Source of the DNA: Symbiodinium kawagutii
Lineage: Eukaryota; Sar; Dinophyceae; Suessiales; Symbiodiniaceae
Direction: 5' to 3'
DNA length: 64,000 nucleotides
Assembly: GCA_009767595.1 (NCBI GenBank)
Contig: VSDK01027031.1
Span: 39,579-103,578 of the forward strand
Positions 13,801 to 28,800 of the stretch are shown here, piece after piece. The notes beneath the pieces were generated by a model. That model was not told the origin of the DNA. It saw only the letters and a list, made by a program, of their open reading frames with translations, and ran no database searches. A program made the translations under genes and the position numbers. Every line of letters starts with the position of its first letter. Position 1 is the stretch's first letter.

Positions 13801-16800
13801 GAATTAAAAACATAATGGCAATAATCAATGAACCATTGTGAATTGAACATGTGTTTTTATCGAAAAATTGTAGCAAAAATGAGAATCACGGCTGTAGTTA
13901 ACACGAAGTCATGTTTGAAAAGATCATGATGGCGATGATGATAATGATCATAGTAGCCACACATGAAAAGTCGATGAGTTCTCATGACGATGATATAGAG
14001 TACCTGATGGACTCAAGAATGCTGGCAAAAACAACCCTGAGAAGTTCGCGACACAAAATGCTTTCGCTAAGATGGATCAGGAAAAGTGAAATGATGGTGG
14101 ATGCACTCATCAAAATTGGGTAACCGCTTTGGCATGGTAAACAAAATAAGTCATACAAACGATCCGTACATCGTGATAAATGGGTTTGCACAAGAACGGT
14201 GTGCCCCCAAAACTGGCGGTTTTCCGCTGATAATGGCAATTCTTGGATGGTTAGTCGGTACCATCATTTACTGACGCATTCGGTGAATACAAGCCGTGTA
14301 GGATGGGATTTAGATACATTCTCCAGAAAAACTGGGCCACGTAAAATGTAGCTGAAAAGTGGGTTGCCAGCACCGCAACGTGCTGACCATTGAAGGTTTC
14401 ATTGTGTCTGTACATCCAATTTCTTGAAACTGTACAACTTATTTCTTTAAACCTTTGCAAACATATGAATCCATATGCACATGTTGACACACACACACAC
14501 GTCTATACAATTCGAAATACAGGATCGATAAGTATGCATGCATGTATGCCCCCATGATTGGCCGCATGCATGTGTGAAAACTCCAAGCAAATAACGGAAT
14601 TCCGAATCCGAATCCTCCAGGGCTAGTTCACTGATGGACAGAGTATGTCTGTACGTAAACAGATCTAGCATCGACGAACCAAACAATTGGGAGGTGCAAC
14701 TGAATTTTGGTTGATCGGTGCCATACATCCGCATCCAAAAGTCAAGAAATATCCTGTGGATCTACCCCTTGATTCTGCGTATGCCATCGTTGGGTCCGCC
14801 TCGGAGATGATTTCACCATTGGATTGTTGACTTCATCTCCAGTCTTATTGGGACCTCTGATTCTTAGTTGTACCATCCTGTATCCCGCGCCTTTTTGGGA
14901 GTCCTATGATGCCACCAGCCATTGATTCTTTGCCAAATAGTGAAGGGCACGGTACCCCAAGCATTGTGAACATGGCATTGAGGATATGTCCACAGGAGAA
15001 CCACCATGGTGAATAGTAGATCCATATCAAAATGAACCACCAGTTCAAGCAGCTGGTGATTCAGCCTCCAACATGGCTGGTTTACAAATATGGAGCTACC
15101 ATGGTCGTTGATAATTGGTTGATACTACTTAACACTGGTGAAACATTGTTTATCAGGTTCTGATGGTTGATGGTTGCTCTATGAGTTTCTCTTTTTCAGC
15201 AAAGTTAAGCTCCAACCGATACTCAATCCATGGTCTCCATGGCGCGAATCTGACTTCCAGGCACCGATTTTCCCCACAGCGGTCCGGTCTTTGCCTTGCG
15301 CCGAGCCACAAAAACCGCAAGGGGCGACTCAAGGCTACTGGTTGCGGTGGTTGAACCACCCTATGAAACATATTAGTCAACCAACCATTTGTTAATAACT
15401 ACTGGGGAAAATAAAAAATGTCAATCAAACCACCAACCAGCCAATCATTCTGGTTGAGTATGGTGAGGAATTGTTGGAAAGTCATGGTTAGTTGTTGGTC
15501 ATGAATCATGAATGGTAATTCTTACTTGGTAATTATTCATGGTCATACAGGTCCATACCTGTTGATCGTGGTATAAAATATGCCAGGAGAACTGGCAAGG
15601 GTTGTTCATGACTAGTTAGTACTCCTTAATAGTGGTATACAGTGATTACCATTGGCCAATCTGAAAAACATGTAAAACAAATGGGTTTGATCAAGATTAA
15701 AAACAGTCAATATGAGTTTCTAGTGGGTGATGAAAATGGAGAATGGCTAATAATGATCAATGGTGCGTATTGACAGTTTTATGTTAGTCAATAATGGCAT
15801 TTATCAACGATGCTCACTAGCGGTTCCTTACCAACAGCCGCCCCAACAGCACAAGCTCAACGCTAGAGCTCGTGCTTGGGAGCAGTCAACAAAAACTAAC
15901 CTGACAAGTGGTACGCCAAGTGATCACTTGGAAAAAGGGAAAAACAATGGTGATATACATTGTTGAATGAATATCACGAAATGGTATGAATCAACCAGTA
16001 CAGTATGTGATCACCATGGTGATATACAATACTTTATGGACAATATCTCAGGTGTAACAACTCTACTGGTTGATTCATACCATTTGCTTCGAAGCAACAT
16101 GGATAGATTCAGATGCTCCGGGTTACCTGTTGTAGAAGTTGCACTGCACTCAGGGTTACACAGGATTGATTGATAGGTAACCCATGGGAATCCAGGTTGT
16201 CATGGTTCTACTGTGTGTCGAAAGCACCAAACGAAGTCACCTCAAAACTGAACATCCACCTGAACTATACATATGAACCATATGAATACATATATATGTA
16301 TGTATGCTTAGAATTAGGTGTAATCACACTGTGCTTCTGGCAATAAAGGTGTCAGCATCTACTACTAAGTATTTGTATAACCACTTTTCATGATCGAAAC
16401 TCATTGCCATGATTGACAGTCCGTAATCAATACAATCATCAATGCACCACTTATCAATGATTACAATTCAGCCACCTAATCTTCGAGAAGGGCTTCCTAA
16501 CACCATTTGGTTAGAACTCTCCTGGTAGCTCCAAACCGCTTCCATTTCCGATGATATCTCGAAACCCCTGCTCCTTGGCTCCCTCCCAACCAACAGCCGA
16601 CTAACTTACTATGTTCAAAAGCGCTCCTCTCCGGAGGAAAAATGATGCTGGCCACAGAAGCTCCCAGCTAATCTGGATCTTCAATTTATACTCGGATTAA
16701 GAGTCAAACCAAAAAAACATGAAAAAACAAATCGGATAATGTAGGTTCTCAAGTAAAAATGGTGAATCAACAAAAAGCCAATGGCTATCAATAGGTAAAT

Positions 16801-19800
16801 CATCTAAAAACACACGGTACCAATAGGTCATCAGCCGAACCGGAAACCTTATGGCTGACAATCAGAAATCAATCGACAGTATCCCATTGATGGCTGGCGA
16901 CAGCCATTATTGACCAATAATATATGGTTAGATAGCTATAGTAGATATAGCTATAGTAGATCTAGCTATAGTAGATCTAGCTATAGTAGATCTAGCTATA
17001 GTAGATCTAGCTATAGTTAGATAGCTTTTAAACCACCATGAACCATTAATCATTAGTCATCATTTAAGCATTCTTAACCACTGATGGCCATCACCAAAAA
17101 GCATCACTGAGCACCAATGAACCAATACATACCGTCGCACGAATTCACGGGAGCGCATGCCAAGCCTGTCAATGAACTGCGGCCTGTCAAGTGCGGAGTT
17201 CCGGAAACGATCGGAGATGGAACTACCCTCATGTGCTGTCAACGATGCTTAAGCATGATTTAGTAATGGTCATGATGGTTATTGAGGGTTAGACATGATT
17301 ACTAATGGGTAATCATGGTTCGTGATGGTTAGTGTTGGTTAATGATGGTAAATAGCGGATAATGGTGGCTAATTGATGGTTAATGGTTGATATGTTCATA
17401 CTGGCACTTGTTTGATCATGCTTAATACGGGTTGGTCTATAATGGTTATTGATGGCTAATGATGCTTGACGATGATAGTGATGAATACACAGGGCAACAA
17501 ACTGCAATAAATATATAGTATATACAATATATCTCGATATATATATATAACTGTGATTATCTGGTGACCCTGATAAAGAGGAAAGCTGTGATCAATTGCT
17601 GACGATCTTGAATGATTGATGGCTGATAGGTGAAAACTACTATTGACCAGAGACTTGGTCTCAATCGAGCGGAGACGCTTATCTGGATAGCTGGAAAATC
17701 GCCATATTTTTTGAAAAAGACCTGGGAAAACATCAATCATATATTCCGTGGAATTCCAGGCAAGATGAGCATCTACCACCTGGGCATCCTCCTTTCATTG
17801 CTTTGAAAGCCGTTAGGGTGTATCCATTCCTAAATGGATGTTTCTCCAAATAGGGGGCTCCCAAATCATCCATTATGAGCCATTGATAGTAATAAGCCAA
17901 CCATTTTTGGGGGTCCCTCTTTTAAGCAACCTCCAAGTGATCATTATTGCCAAGGCAACCCACCAGCTTTGGGGGTACATCATGGCCATGAAGAAACCCA
18001 TTGAACTCTGAACTCTAGTGACTTCAGACTACTGCCCGCCACTTCACCCTGGTTCTTCACCGATGATGGTTGGTTGGGAAACCCGATGAAACACCCTGCG
18101 GATAGCGGTCAGCTGAACCAGGACGAAGTTTTTGGTGATCGATGTTGAACGGGTGCTTGTAGCGATTACAAACCTGGATTCTATGGTGATAGTGCTGAAC
18201 AAATGCTATATACAACTGGATTTCATGGTGATCAGTGATAGTGCTGAAAAAAATGCTGCACCTTTGGCCAGTCATTTCTGGGACCTTAGAACTGCGTCGC
18301 CCAGATCTTTTCACCATGCCATCAAGCTCTCAATGGCTGTGGGGATCGCCCTGCCTGAGTTGAGCTTGGATGCGTTAGCAGAGAGCAACTTGGAACTCTG
18401 TCTCGAGCTATTCACACTGGGTGCACCTGGCGCCATGGTGGAGAACCACGATAGAGGATCTATAACTCACCTGATGATCAATTACCATAAATTCTGACCC
18501 GAATCATTGCTCTTGTTGCTACAAAAAAATGAGTGTTGCTCATACTCAACCAACACAATTGCGAACAAAATGCACAGTTGGAAGCTGTTTCCGTGACTGA
18601 TGTGCCCCGGCATATGGATGCTTTGCTGAAAATGAATGGAAGTTCTCATTTTTTGAGGCTGCTCAACCGTGCCCAGAATGGACAAGCCTCTTTGACTTGG
18701 AGACTTGGCTCGTACTTAAGAAAGGACCCCGGGTAACTCCTATGCAGCAAACAAGAACCACATGGAAGTCTGCCACTATCGAATATGTGTAATGATGTTC
18801 AAACACTAGCAACAATTACTATACATCATTGACACAGAAAAAATCATCTAAACTGCGTCACCAATTCATGATCATGCTGGGTCAGTATCAGCCACAATGA
18901 TTTACCCTTCGCCAACCATGGCCATCACCCTTTCTAACTATTGCAAACCAATTGGTCACTTTCGATTAACACCAATCACTGTACTTTCAGTCCATATTAA
19001 CCGTTTTCAGTATCCTCATTAAGCATTGTCAACCACTATATATTAGTAACATTGTATTTGACCCTGACTGGCCGTTGATTGACTCTTGTTCACCATTAAT
19101 GGACCACCATTCACCACAATGATGAGTCATTATTAATTGACCATTATTAACCATTATTCGCTAATTGTCATTCACTGATTTACCATCACTAATCATTAAT
19201 CAACCCTTACTAATCAAACCCCGACTGATCAACCCTTACTGATCAACCCTTATTGATCAACCCATATCAACCAGAATTCACCATGCATGAACCATTGTCA
19301 GCCATAATTGACAGCACGATCAATCATGGTTAAACATTACCAGTACGGTCATCAACCATTATCAAGCGTCATTAGTACCCTTATTTACCATAATCAGTAC
19401 CACTATTGATCCTTAGCAACCATCATTAGTACCGTCCCGTTCTCAATCATTATCAGCCATTATCAGCCACTACCAACCAATATCAGCCATGATAAACCAC
19501 TATAGTGGTAAGAATCGACCATTCATCAACCATTAATCAACCAACCATTAATCAAGCATTAATCAACCATTATTAACCATCATTGACCCCATGATGAAAA
19601 GCATTTCCCATTGATCAACCATTGACCAACCATTAATCAACCATTTATCAATCATTTATTAAACAATATTCAATCATTCATCAACCTTTGATCAACCATC
19701 AACCATCATTGACCGACCATTACTTAACCATTGATCAATGATTGACCCTCTCTCGCACATTCGGTCGGTCCAGGTCCGGCCAGCAGTACCAGCCAACAAG

Positions 19801-22800
19801 CTTGGATCAATGATTGACCAACCATCTTTGATTAATGATCAACCATTGATCAACGACTTAACCATTGACTTAACCATCAATTTATTAACCATTATTGACC
19901 AACCATGGGCCAACCATTCATCAAGCATTGGGATCCACAGCAAGACGTGCCGCCCCCCCCCCCACCTGCCGTCAAGCGCTTGCTGTTCTGCCGGGACTGA
20001 GTCGTGGAAGCATAGCCCGAACGGTTGCCCGAGCGGTTGCCCGGACGGTTGCCATCCCCTGCGGTGGTGGATCAGCAGTGCTGGTAATATGACCATTGAG
20101 AATCAATTGATGTTTGATAAATGATGGTTGTCAATGATGATAAGCGATCAGTTGATTTCTACATGATGGCTAAAATGATAGTTTATGGTGGTTAAAATAA
20201 TGGTTAAGGATAGCTTATGGGTGGTTTAATGATGGCTTGGTGGGATGCTTGGTATTGCTTCAGGACGGTTGACAATGGTTTTTGGTCCTGCTTCACCACT
20301 TGTGAACGCCGCCAATCCCAACTCCGATTGTGGTGTCCATGCCCTAATTCAACCATCCAAAGTTGATGTCACCTCCTATCATTAACCTTGGTTTAAGCAT
20401 CATAAACTACGATTTGCCATCATTTGACCATAGTTTTGACCATTGTTCCACGTCTATGTTGTTCATATTGAAACCATGTGACTATCAGTCTTCGTGCATC
20501 TTCATACTATAACTGCTTACATCCATCCTGGCAACTTGGGGGCACACTCTTATCGGTACTCACGACTGATTGGTGCCCCACCCACGAGGCAGAGGGTCCC
20601 ATGATGCCATTAACGCGGCGCCGATGTTGGCGCAACTCCCTGGAGGTCACCGTTTCGAAGCATCATGAGTCATGGGTCTGACATGGGAATTTTTCACCAC
20701 TGAATCGATGATTTCCATAGGTGATTTAACCAGTGGTTAACCTTTTTAATCACTGAATCAATGAATCAACCAGGATTTCCATAGGGTTTTAACCACTATA
20801 TCTGAATGATTCATGAATTTAACCGCTGGATCAATGGTTTTTCTGTGGTTCTTTCCTATGACCAACCATGGCTAACAGCACAGCATCAATCATGACTTAC
20901 CCATCATCAGCATCGTGACTTACTATAAATTAACCATCATTGGCCATGTGTTAACCACCATTAAGTCCACCATTAGTAGTCATCCCTATGGATACACCAG
21001 AAGTAGTGATCCCTAGCTATCGATTTAGCATCGATCGACATCAAAGCGCCAGTCAACCATTAAGCAACCAGCTTTGGTTACCCACTGTTGACCTTTATCA
21101 ACCATGATTTAGCCATCATTTGACCATCATTTAACCACCATTAGTTATTATCATTTACCACTAATTAACCACTATTGTTAACCACTAACTAGCCATATTA
21201 AGCACTAACTAACCATTATTCACCAAGAATTAACTGTATCATCAACCACTAACTAAGCACTATAATTAAGCATTATTAACCATCACAACCCCTCATTTAG
21301 CAAGTTCTACCACCAACCCCGCTGCTCCCCGCGCCGATGTCTGAGTTCAGCAGATTCTGTCGCAGTTCCTCGAGTTCATCGACGGTGAAGGCGAGGCAAA
21401 ACGCGTCGTTCACAACGCTTTGGAATGGGGGTTAATGGTTAACCATTATTAACCATCAAAAACCACTAGTTAACCATGGGCGGTTCAACCACCAACCAGT
21501 TCTGAATATCCAGTTGTAACCCATGGTTACTGTATTGAAATAGGGGTAACTACTGTATAAATGATAGTTTATGGTGGTTAACTATCAATGATTAAACGGT
21601 GGTTCAACCACCAGATCGTGGTTTATGGCGAACTATCAATGGTTGATAGTGGTTGATGTTGGTTGATCGTGGTCCATGGTGGTTAATGGTGGTATGTAAT
21701 TGTTGATGGTCAATAGTGGTTCATAGTGGTAGTGGCTCATAGGTGCTAATAGTGGCTATTAGTGGTTTCGCCAATTGTCAATAGTTGTTTAGCCAATCAT
21801 TAGTATTCGTGCTTAAGTAACAAATCAACTAGTAGATACTATTATCTAATAATGGTCAATAGTGGTTGACAATAGTTTTTCATAATGGTAAGTGATGGTC
21901 TACCATCAACAAATCATTTACATTATCATTCACGATCACGTCCCAACCAGCAACCACTGACTAACCATCAGTAATTGTCGATTGACTATCAGCTCACCAG
22001 CAAATGAAGCATCATTAACCATTAGTTCGCCATCATTTGATCATCAATTGGAAGCATCATATTCACCCGAGCTAACATTATGAAACATCAGTAAGCAGGT
22101 TTCACCATTATGAAACATTCAGTATCATATTCACCATTCAATTGCCAGGAAATTACCCTTTAAAACATCATTGTGAACTATTATATATCACTATCATAGT
22201 GTCAACTCATCATAATCCATGAGAATCATCAACCACTATTAAACAATCATGGAGTATCAACAATCATCAAACAAACATCATTTAAGCACCACCGTCAACA
22301 ACAATTTGACTTTTGACCAGTATTCGCCATCACCATTGACCATCATGAACCATGATTTCGCATTTGTTGCCACAAAGTCTTCCGAATGTGTGTATACCTT
22401 AAACATCTAACATTAATCATCATAGACCATCACTCATTCGTCATCATTAGCCATTAGACATGTTTAACCATCATTGAACCACCATCACCCATTCTCAACT
22501 ACCATCTATCATCATTAACCGCCCCTCATCATTGAAACAAACATCACCAAACGTCACTATAAATCATAAATCATCATTAGCCATTGCTCCTCACCATTAA
22601 CCATCAACAAATACATCATCACCCATCATCGACCAACCGTTCACCACCCTTCGACCATTATCAACCATCAACAGCCATCAAAACAGCCATTAACAACCCT
22701 TATTTACCATCCACATCCCATCCACTACCCATCCATTAACCACCCTTACCAACCATCGCTGGTCTACCCATCCATTCACCACCGGTTGACCCATCACCAC

Positions 22801-25800
22801 GGGCACCACGGGCGTCACTTAACCGGCGCCGCTCCTCCAATCGCAGCTGTTCCTCCGCGGTGCTGTGCATCTGCAGCGTCAGCTCCACGGTGCTGGGGTC
22901 CAGCCAGGGATCCTCCGCCGCGGGCGCCGCCGGCGAGTCGTGGGTGGGTACCTTCAATGGTGAGGGGTGATGGGGTTGTAAGCCAGGTGGCGAGTTGGGT
23001 CAAGCAGTTAACCAAACAATTTCATGGAGGATAACCAATAACAATCTGGAAAACGTGCTGGTGAATGATAGGGGAACCAGGGGGACTAAGGGTTTTGACC
23101 CACTGCCAGGTGAGTAACCATTGAAATGGTAGTGATAATGACCAGTATCAGCTGATACCATTGTAACCAAGGTGAATAAGCAAGATGATGATGTAAGGGT
23201 ATTAGCTGATTGTGGTGATGATAATGGTGTAATGATGGTAGTAATCAAGGTTAATAACATAGCTGATCATGCTGGCTAAGTATTGCTTCACAATAGGCCA
23301 GATGACCAATGACAACTGTGAGGTAAGTGAGGGGAGTAAGCAAGCTAGTAAACAAGGTTAATCTTAACTGGATGGTAACCAAGGTTAAGAACCTATCTAG
23401 CTATTCACCCTTACATGGAAAATTGCCATTGTTCAAAGGAAACCTTGGGAAACCAGCTACTTCTACGGTGGATTTTCTGCCTTGCTAGTTTACCAGTGGT
23501 TGATTGATGGTAGTTCGTTTACTACCTAGCTATACCTGGCTGGGTTCCTGATAACTACAGAGTAGCTTGTTAACACGGTTTAGAACAGCTGATAATGGTT
23601 GACTGATGGTAGTAAGCAAAGTTACTATTGAAATTAAATATAATGGTTAATGACCTAGCCAATCATGAGCTGACAGTGGTGATAATAATGGCGAACGACC
23701 TAGCTCATAATGGTGGTAACGATCATATAACAAGGCTATTCACACTTACGATTGATAATGGCCAGTAATCAAACTGATGAGAACTCATAATGGTGATTAA
23801 TGCCTAAGAATAATAGACTGACGATGAATGACAACTGATAATGGCTAGTAATCGAGGTGGATAGCAAGCCACTAGGGAACAATTCAGCACTCATTCGCCG
23901 TTAAGTAAGCAGCCCCGCTCGCCCGAGCGCAGTCCTCCAAGGGATCTCCCTTGCCGTTCCATCGGCCCTTGCTGCAGAAGGTGTCGTAACCTGAGTAGCC
24001 ATGAGTGGCGACCCAGTTTTTCACTGGATTGGTGAGGGGTCTGGCAAGTGATTGATGAACTTATTGTTGACATTGTTGACCTTATTATTGTTAATCTTGT
24101 AACTTATGCTATGTTGGTTACGATCAGCTTGTTGGCTATCTTATTGTTGTTCATCTTGTCACCAGCATAAGATTGATTGGTACTTGATGATGTGATTATC
24201 TGGTTCTCAATCGCCATGTCCTCTGAGGCTGTCATGGCGGTATGGAAAAGCTTGGAGAAATGAAGATTATCTTGAGTCTGATTGCTACGAACTCAAGATT
24301 TCGTGATTATTACCAACTTATGGGCTGGATGATGGATTGTATTGGTGATTAACTTATTGTTCTAGTACTATCTTTTAACCAGCACACGAGTGATGAAAAC
24401 TTGATGATGTGATTATCAAAAGTTGAATATCACCAACTTGTGCGATTGATGATTGGTTCTCAACTTGTAATATCAACATAGGAAGCATTGGATTGGTTTT
24501 CTGCAATCCACTTGAGAATGATCGAGTTGGATATCCTGGTTTTCAGCGTATCTTCCCTCAGATGATAACCGCTGAAAAATCACTAGGAGATCTTTGTACT
24601 CGGAAAGGTTTCACCATCGATCCATTTAGCTACAAGACGGGGGTCTGCCGGTCAAGATGGCTGGCTGGTCACCCGCTACAGAAAAGGGCTGGTCCGCCAC
24701 CACTCCCTTCATGCAGGATGACAAGCTCCTTGCTACCGAGAAACAAGTGCCAAAACCACCAGGAGGTTAATGGTGGGTTGGTGGATCACCAGAGTGAATG
24801 TTTGACCACTATCTTTCTCAAAAATTATCAAAATGGGTTCCTTTTTGGCGAGGCTGTGAGTCAAGGGCCCCTGTACCCCCCGCCATTCACATCCCAGAAA
24901 TGGTCCTGTAGTAGTCTGCTGGTTGGGACATTCATCCATCCATTTTTCGGATGGTTGGTTCTGAGATGTTTTGAGCTATGACCGATACCCACATGGACCT
25001 CCAGTCAAGCTGTTACAGGTTACCCCAATACGTACCAACAAGTATCATCTTCCAAGCCTGGTGGTTTCCATTAAATACCGTGATTATCCAGCTATTCAGC
25101 AAGTGCTCATCTACCTGACACATTTTTGCAAGGCCAGATCATTTTGATAAGTGATTCTCCAGAATACTGCAGCGATCCAGGGGAGAAAATCTACGCTAGG
25201 GTAGCAATCCCAGCTATGTGGCTTTATTCACTGCTCCTTTTTGGCTTGAAGCGGTGTACGGGTGTTGCTTGTGGCCCCCTGATCCTCTAAAAAAAACCTA
25301 GATCAAACATAGCAATAGATAATCCGCGATTTGAAGATAATTTCATAATTTACCAATTGGAAATTGTCATTTTCCATTGACATGTTAGATTGCCAGAGGG
25401 TAAACCCAAAAAACACAGCAGTAACTTTAACAGTGGCAGTGGCAACAAGACGCAAGAAGAACCTTCGATGTCACCACTCTTATCCCACCGCCATATGAAA
25501 TCTCAACCTGGTTGGTGGTTTCAACCCCTATGAAAAATATTGGTCAACCAAACACTACTAGAGAAAATAGAAAATCATTGAAACCACCAATCAGCAACTG
25601 TGAATAGACACCTCGGCCCTGGCTGCCATGCAACAGTCTCGCATCGTGTCCAGACGTTGTTTGAAGCTATCCACCCTTGGAAGAGCAAAACAATGGTCTG
25701 GCTGGGTGGATTTGCTACTGGTTGGGTGGTTGGTCGGAAGGGGGAGTATGCATGCTTTGCAATGGTAAAACATATTGTTAAGGAATGCCTGGTTCATAAT

Positions 25801-28800
25801 GATGGTACCTTCCTTCGCAACAAACATACAAAACAGTTTCAAGGCGTGTCAGGTCCCTCATAGTCAGTGATTCACTATCACAACTACGGTTCGATAACCA
25901 ACAGCTGGCTTTACAGGGAACTAAAACAGCTTGTGCACAGAATGAAAACAGCGCGCTGCTTAAAACGGTGCGGGCTGACCCGACCCTCCACTGATCTGCT
26001 GATGGGAGCACACAATCTGCTTCATAACTGTAGTGTGGATGTGGGATCGTGATCCATACCCCCAGCTAATATTGGGTGTACATCAAAGTTCAAAATGGTG
26101 AAGACTCAAAGTGAAGGATGGTTTGTTGCTGAGTATGATTAGTTAATATCAGATGATAACTGGGGAACCCCCGAGCTATTAAGAAACCACCATATCGCCC
26201 AAAATGATGATCCGTTTGTGCTGAGGCAAGAAATTCTGGTGCAACCATTTATGCGATACACTATCTATGGTCAACTCCATGTGTTGAAGCTGCTGTTGAA
26301 GCTGCTTGACTAATGTCAAACAGGTGATTTCATGGACTCCCATGATCGCTATGAAGTGATGAGAGCTTCGGCACACACCCGCCAACACGCACCTAGCAAT
26401 CAATCAACCAGCCAATTCTTTCTTCAAAATATCACCATCTCTCCAATCTCGCTGACTCCACTGTTGTTGTCTATTGATTTGGACCAATCAACTAACCAAC
26501 GAACAAAGGAACCAACTAACCAACCAACCAACCAACCAACCAACCAACCAACCAACCAACCAACCAACCCATCCACCCACCAACCCATCCACCCACCAAG
26601 CACATCTGATCAGGCGATCGTTCCAAGCGGCGTCCAATAGGACAGAACGCTGGCCTCCAAACCTGTGACCGTTGACGCGCCAGTGGCTGTGGGGAAGGTA
26701 ACCATTTCGCTGACTTTGCTGAAAGCACTGCTATTATGGACCCTCATTACCCATTTTCGTCCATCCTCAACCGGCATCTAACAATCATTTGTCATTATCA
26801 TTCACCTTGATCCCCAACATAGTTCATTAGTCAACAATTATCATCAACCATGATGAAACCTTGGTTTGATTCACTACTACTACTGACCATTCTTCGCCAT
26901 TCTTAGCCGCCCACAGGTTTCATCACCCGAAACCGTCCACGCGGGCGCTCACCGTCGGCGCTCCATTGGGTGATGCGAATGATGATGATATCGGACACCT
27001 CAGCGGAGTCCCAGCAGTGCCGCAGGGCGCGCTTTTGGTGCAGGCTGTTGGCGGGTTGGTTGGTTGGTTGGTTGGTTTGTTGGTTTGTTGGTTTGTTGCT
27101 GGTGTGTTGCTAGTGTGTTGCTACCATTTGGTTAGGCCACTCCTGGTGGCGGCCTCGCTCCCCCGGTGAAGGGCCAGCTGGGGATACCCCTGGTGTTGCT
27201 GTTGTGGCGAGGGCTTCAGTGTGTCAAACAGCCAGTTGCATCTGCGGCTCGCTGGTTATGTGTGGTTGCTGTCGCTTGTAGCAGCAAGGAACCACGAAAA
27301 AAAAGATGTAATCGATCCAGATGAAACACCAGTAAACACCTGAGAAATGAGCAGTTTTGCAAAAGGAAGAAACATATGATGATAATCAATGATAATCAAT
27401 GGGTTTTATCATTAATTTTCAGCTGTTGAGCAAAAAAGGGAACATCCTCAGACAAATGATCAATGATAAGAACCATCCAAAAGCCGCACCATCTCTCCGT
27501 AGCAGCTCAGTTGCAGTAGCTATTGACATTTTTCCTTCATAAACTCATAAACCAACCATTTTTGGGGTTCCCCTATGGCTTGAAAACCCCCCGATTAGTG
27601 GCTGGTTCTTCTCACTAAGTACCGACCGCCGGGAACGGCATCACTCTGATGAGCAATGACCATCATCAGCCGGCAACCCTGCCATCCAAGATGATGCAAG
27701 CCGCCTATCTTGGCCAGCTACGCCATCGCAGAATTGTTCTAAACAATGGCAACCAAACGGTTGACTGTCACCAGAAATGTCTTTCCGTTCGTTCCAAATT
27801 GCTGCTTCTTTGGTGATAACAGACCTGGTTTATAACAATAGCTTATAACTTAGAAACAATTGGTAACAATATGTAATAGATTGTTAATAATGGTTTATAG
27901 TCATAGTGGTCATTCATGGTGAGAATTCCGACCGTTGGGTGTTTGGCTTTGCTGCGTGAAACCAACCTGGCGCGGGTCTGGCAGTGGCACGTCTCGTCCC
28001 AATTCGTCCCGTTCGGGTTCCAGGCATGGCGATGAATGTCCCACACCAATTCGACCTCAAACTTCAGACGGTCCTGGCGCCCATGAAACTGATCTAACTG
28101 ACTGCTTGGGAAGCCACAAAAATGCTTCGTTTATAGTGGCTGATAGGGGTGAACCCCGAAGTTATGGTTGGTATATTAATTGTTTATACTGGTTTATAGT
28201 GGCTAATAATGGTGAAAAATAAGGGGAAATAAGCAACAATGATGGTTAAACAACTACTGGTTGGTTCTAACAAAATGGTTGGTCTATTGATGGTTAACAA
28301 TGGTTGTTACAAGGGGATAATAACCACAAATGGGGGATATGCCAACTGTAATGGTGCGTTACTCCTACAAATGGGTCAACAAACTGGGGTACTCCTATTT
28401 TGAGAACGCCCATATCTATCATCCAAAGGATCACTTTATTCCTTCAAAGGGTTTCATAATTCTATTCCTCGCTTTTCTCCCTACCATTTGGTGAACGGCC
28501 ATTCCTGGTAGTCCTGGCCTGGCTCGCCCTCAAAAGGGCCAGTGGCAGGGAGACCCCGAACGGCTCGCAACTCATCGCTCCCTCGCAGCAGCCAGCATCA
28601 GGCAGCTTATTGAGTCTCTCCTCTGGGCGCATTTCCTTCGTGATGTCATTGGCCTCATCCACCAGATACGCCGCCTGTGTAAACGACTGGGAAAGCTGTG
28701 GGAGCTCCGAAAGAATGCTTGGTTGTGGTTGCTTCTGGTTGCTTATGCTTGGTTGATGTTGGCTGATAGTGGTTGATGGTGAATTGATGGTGACTTGAAT

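Noticed and set aside
23891-24073. Cys/Gly frame [20 protein letters not shown] as a separate secreted-protein exon
   Set aside because: It is attractive in codon use, but it is out of phase with exon 25 and would need a different gene. It is kept as an alternative frame of exon 26 only.
26640-26710. Small GC-richer island as an extra exon between exons 24 and 25
   Set aside because: Considered to mend a phase mismatch, but a GC donor four bases further in exon 24 removes the mismatch, so no extra exon is needed.
26332-26728. Open frames rich in NQPT or GWLV near 26.5 kb
   Set aside because: They are translations of the CCAA array and its complement, not genes.
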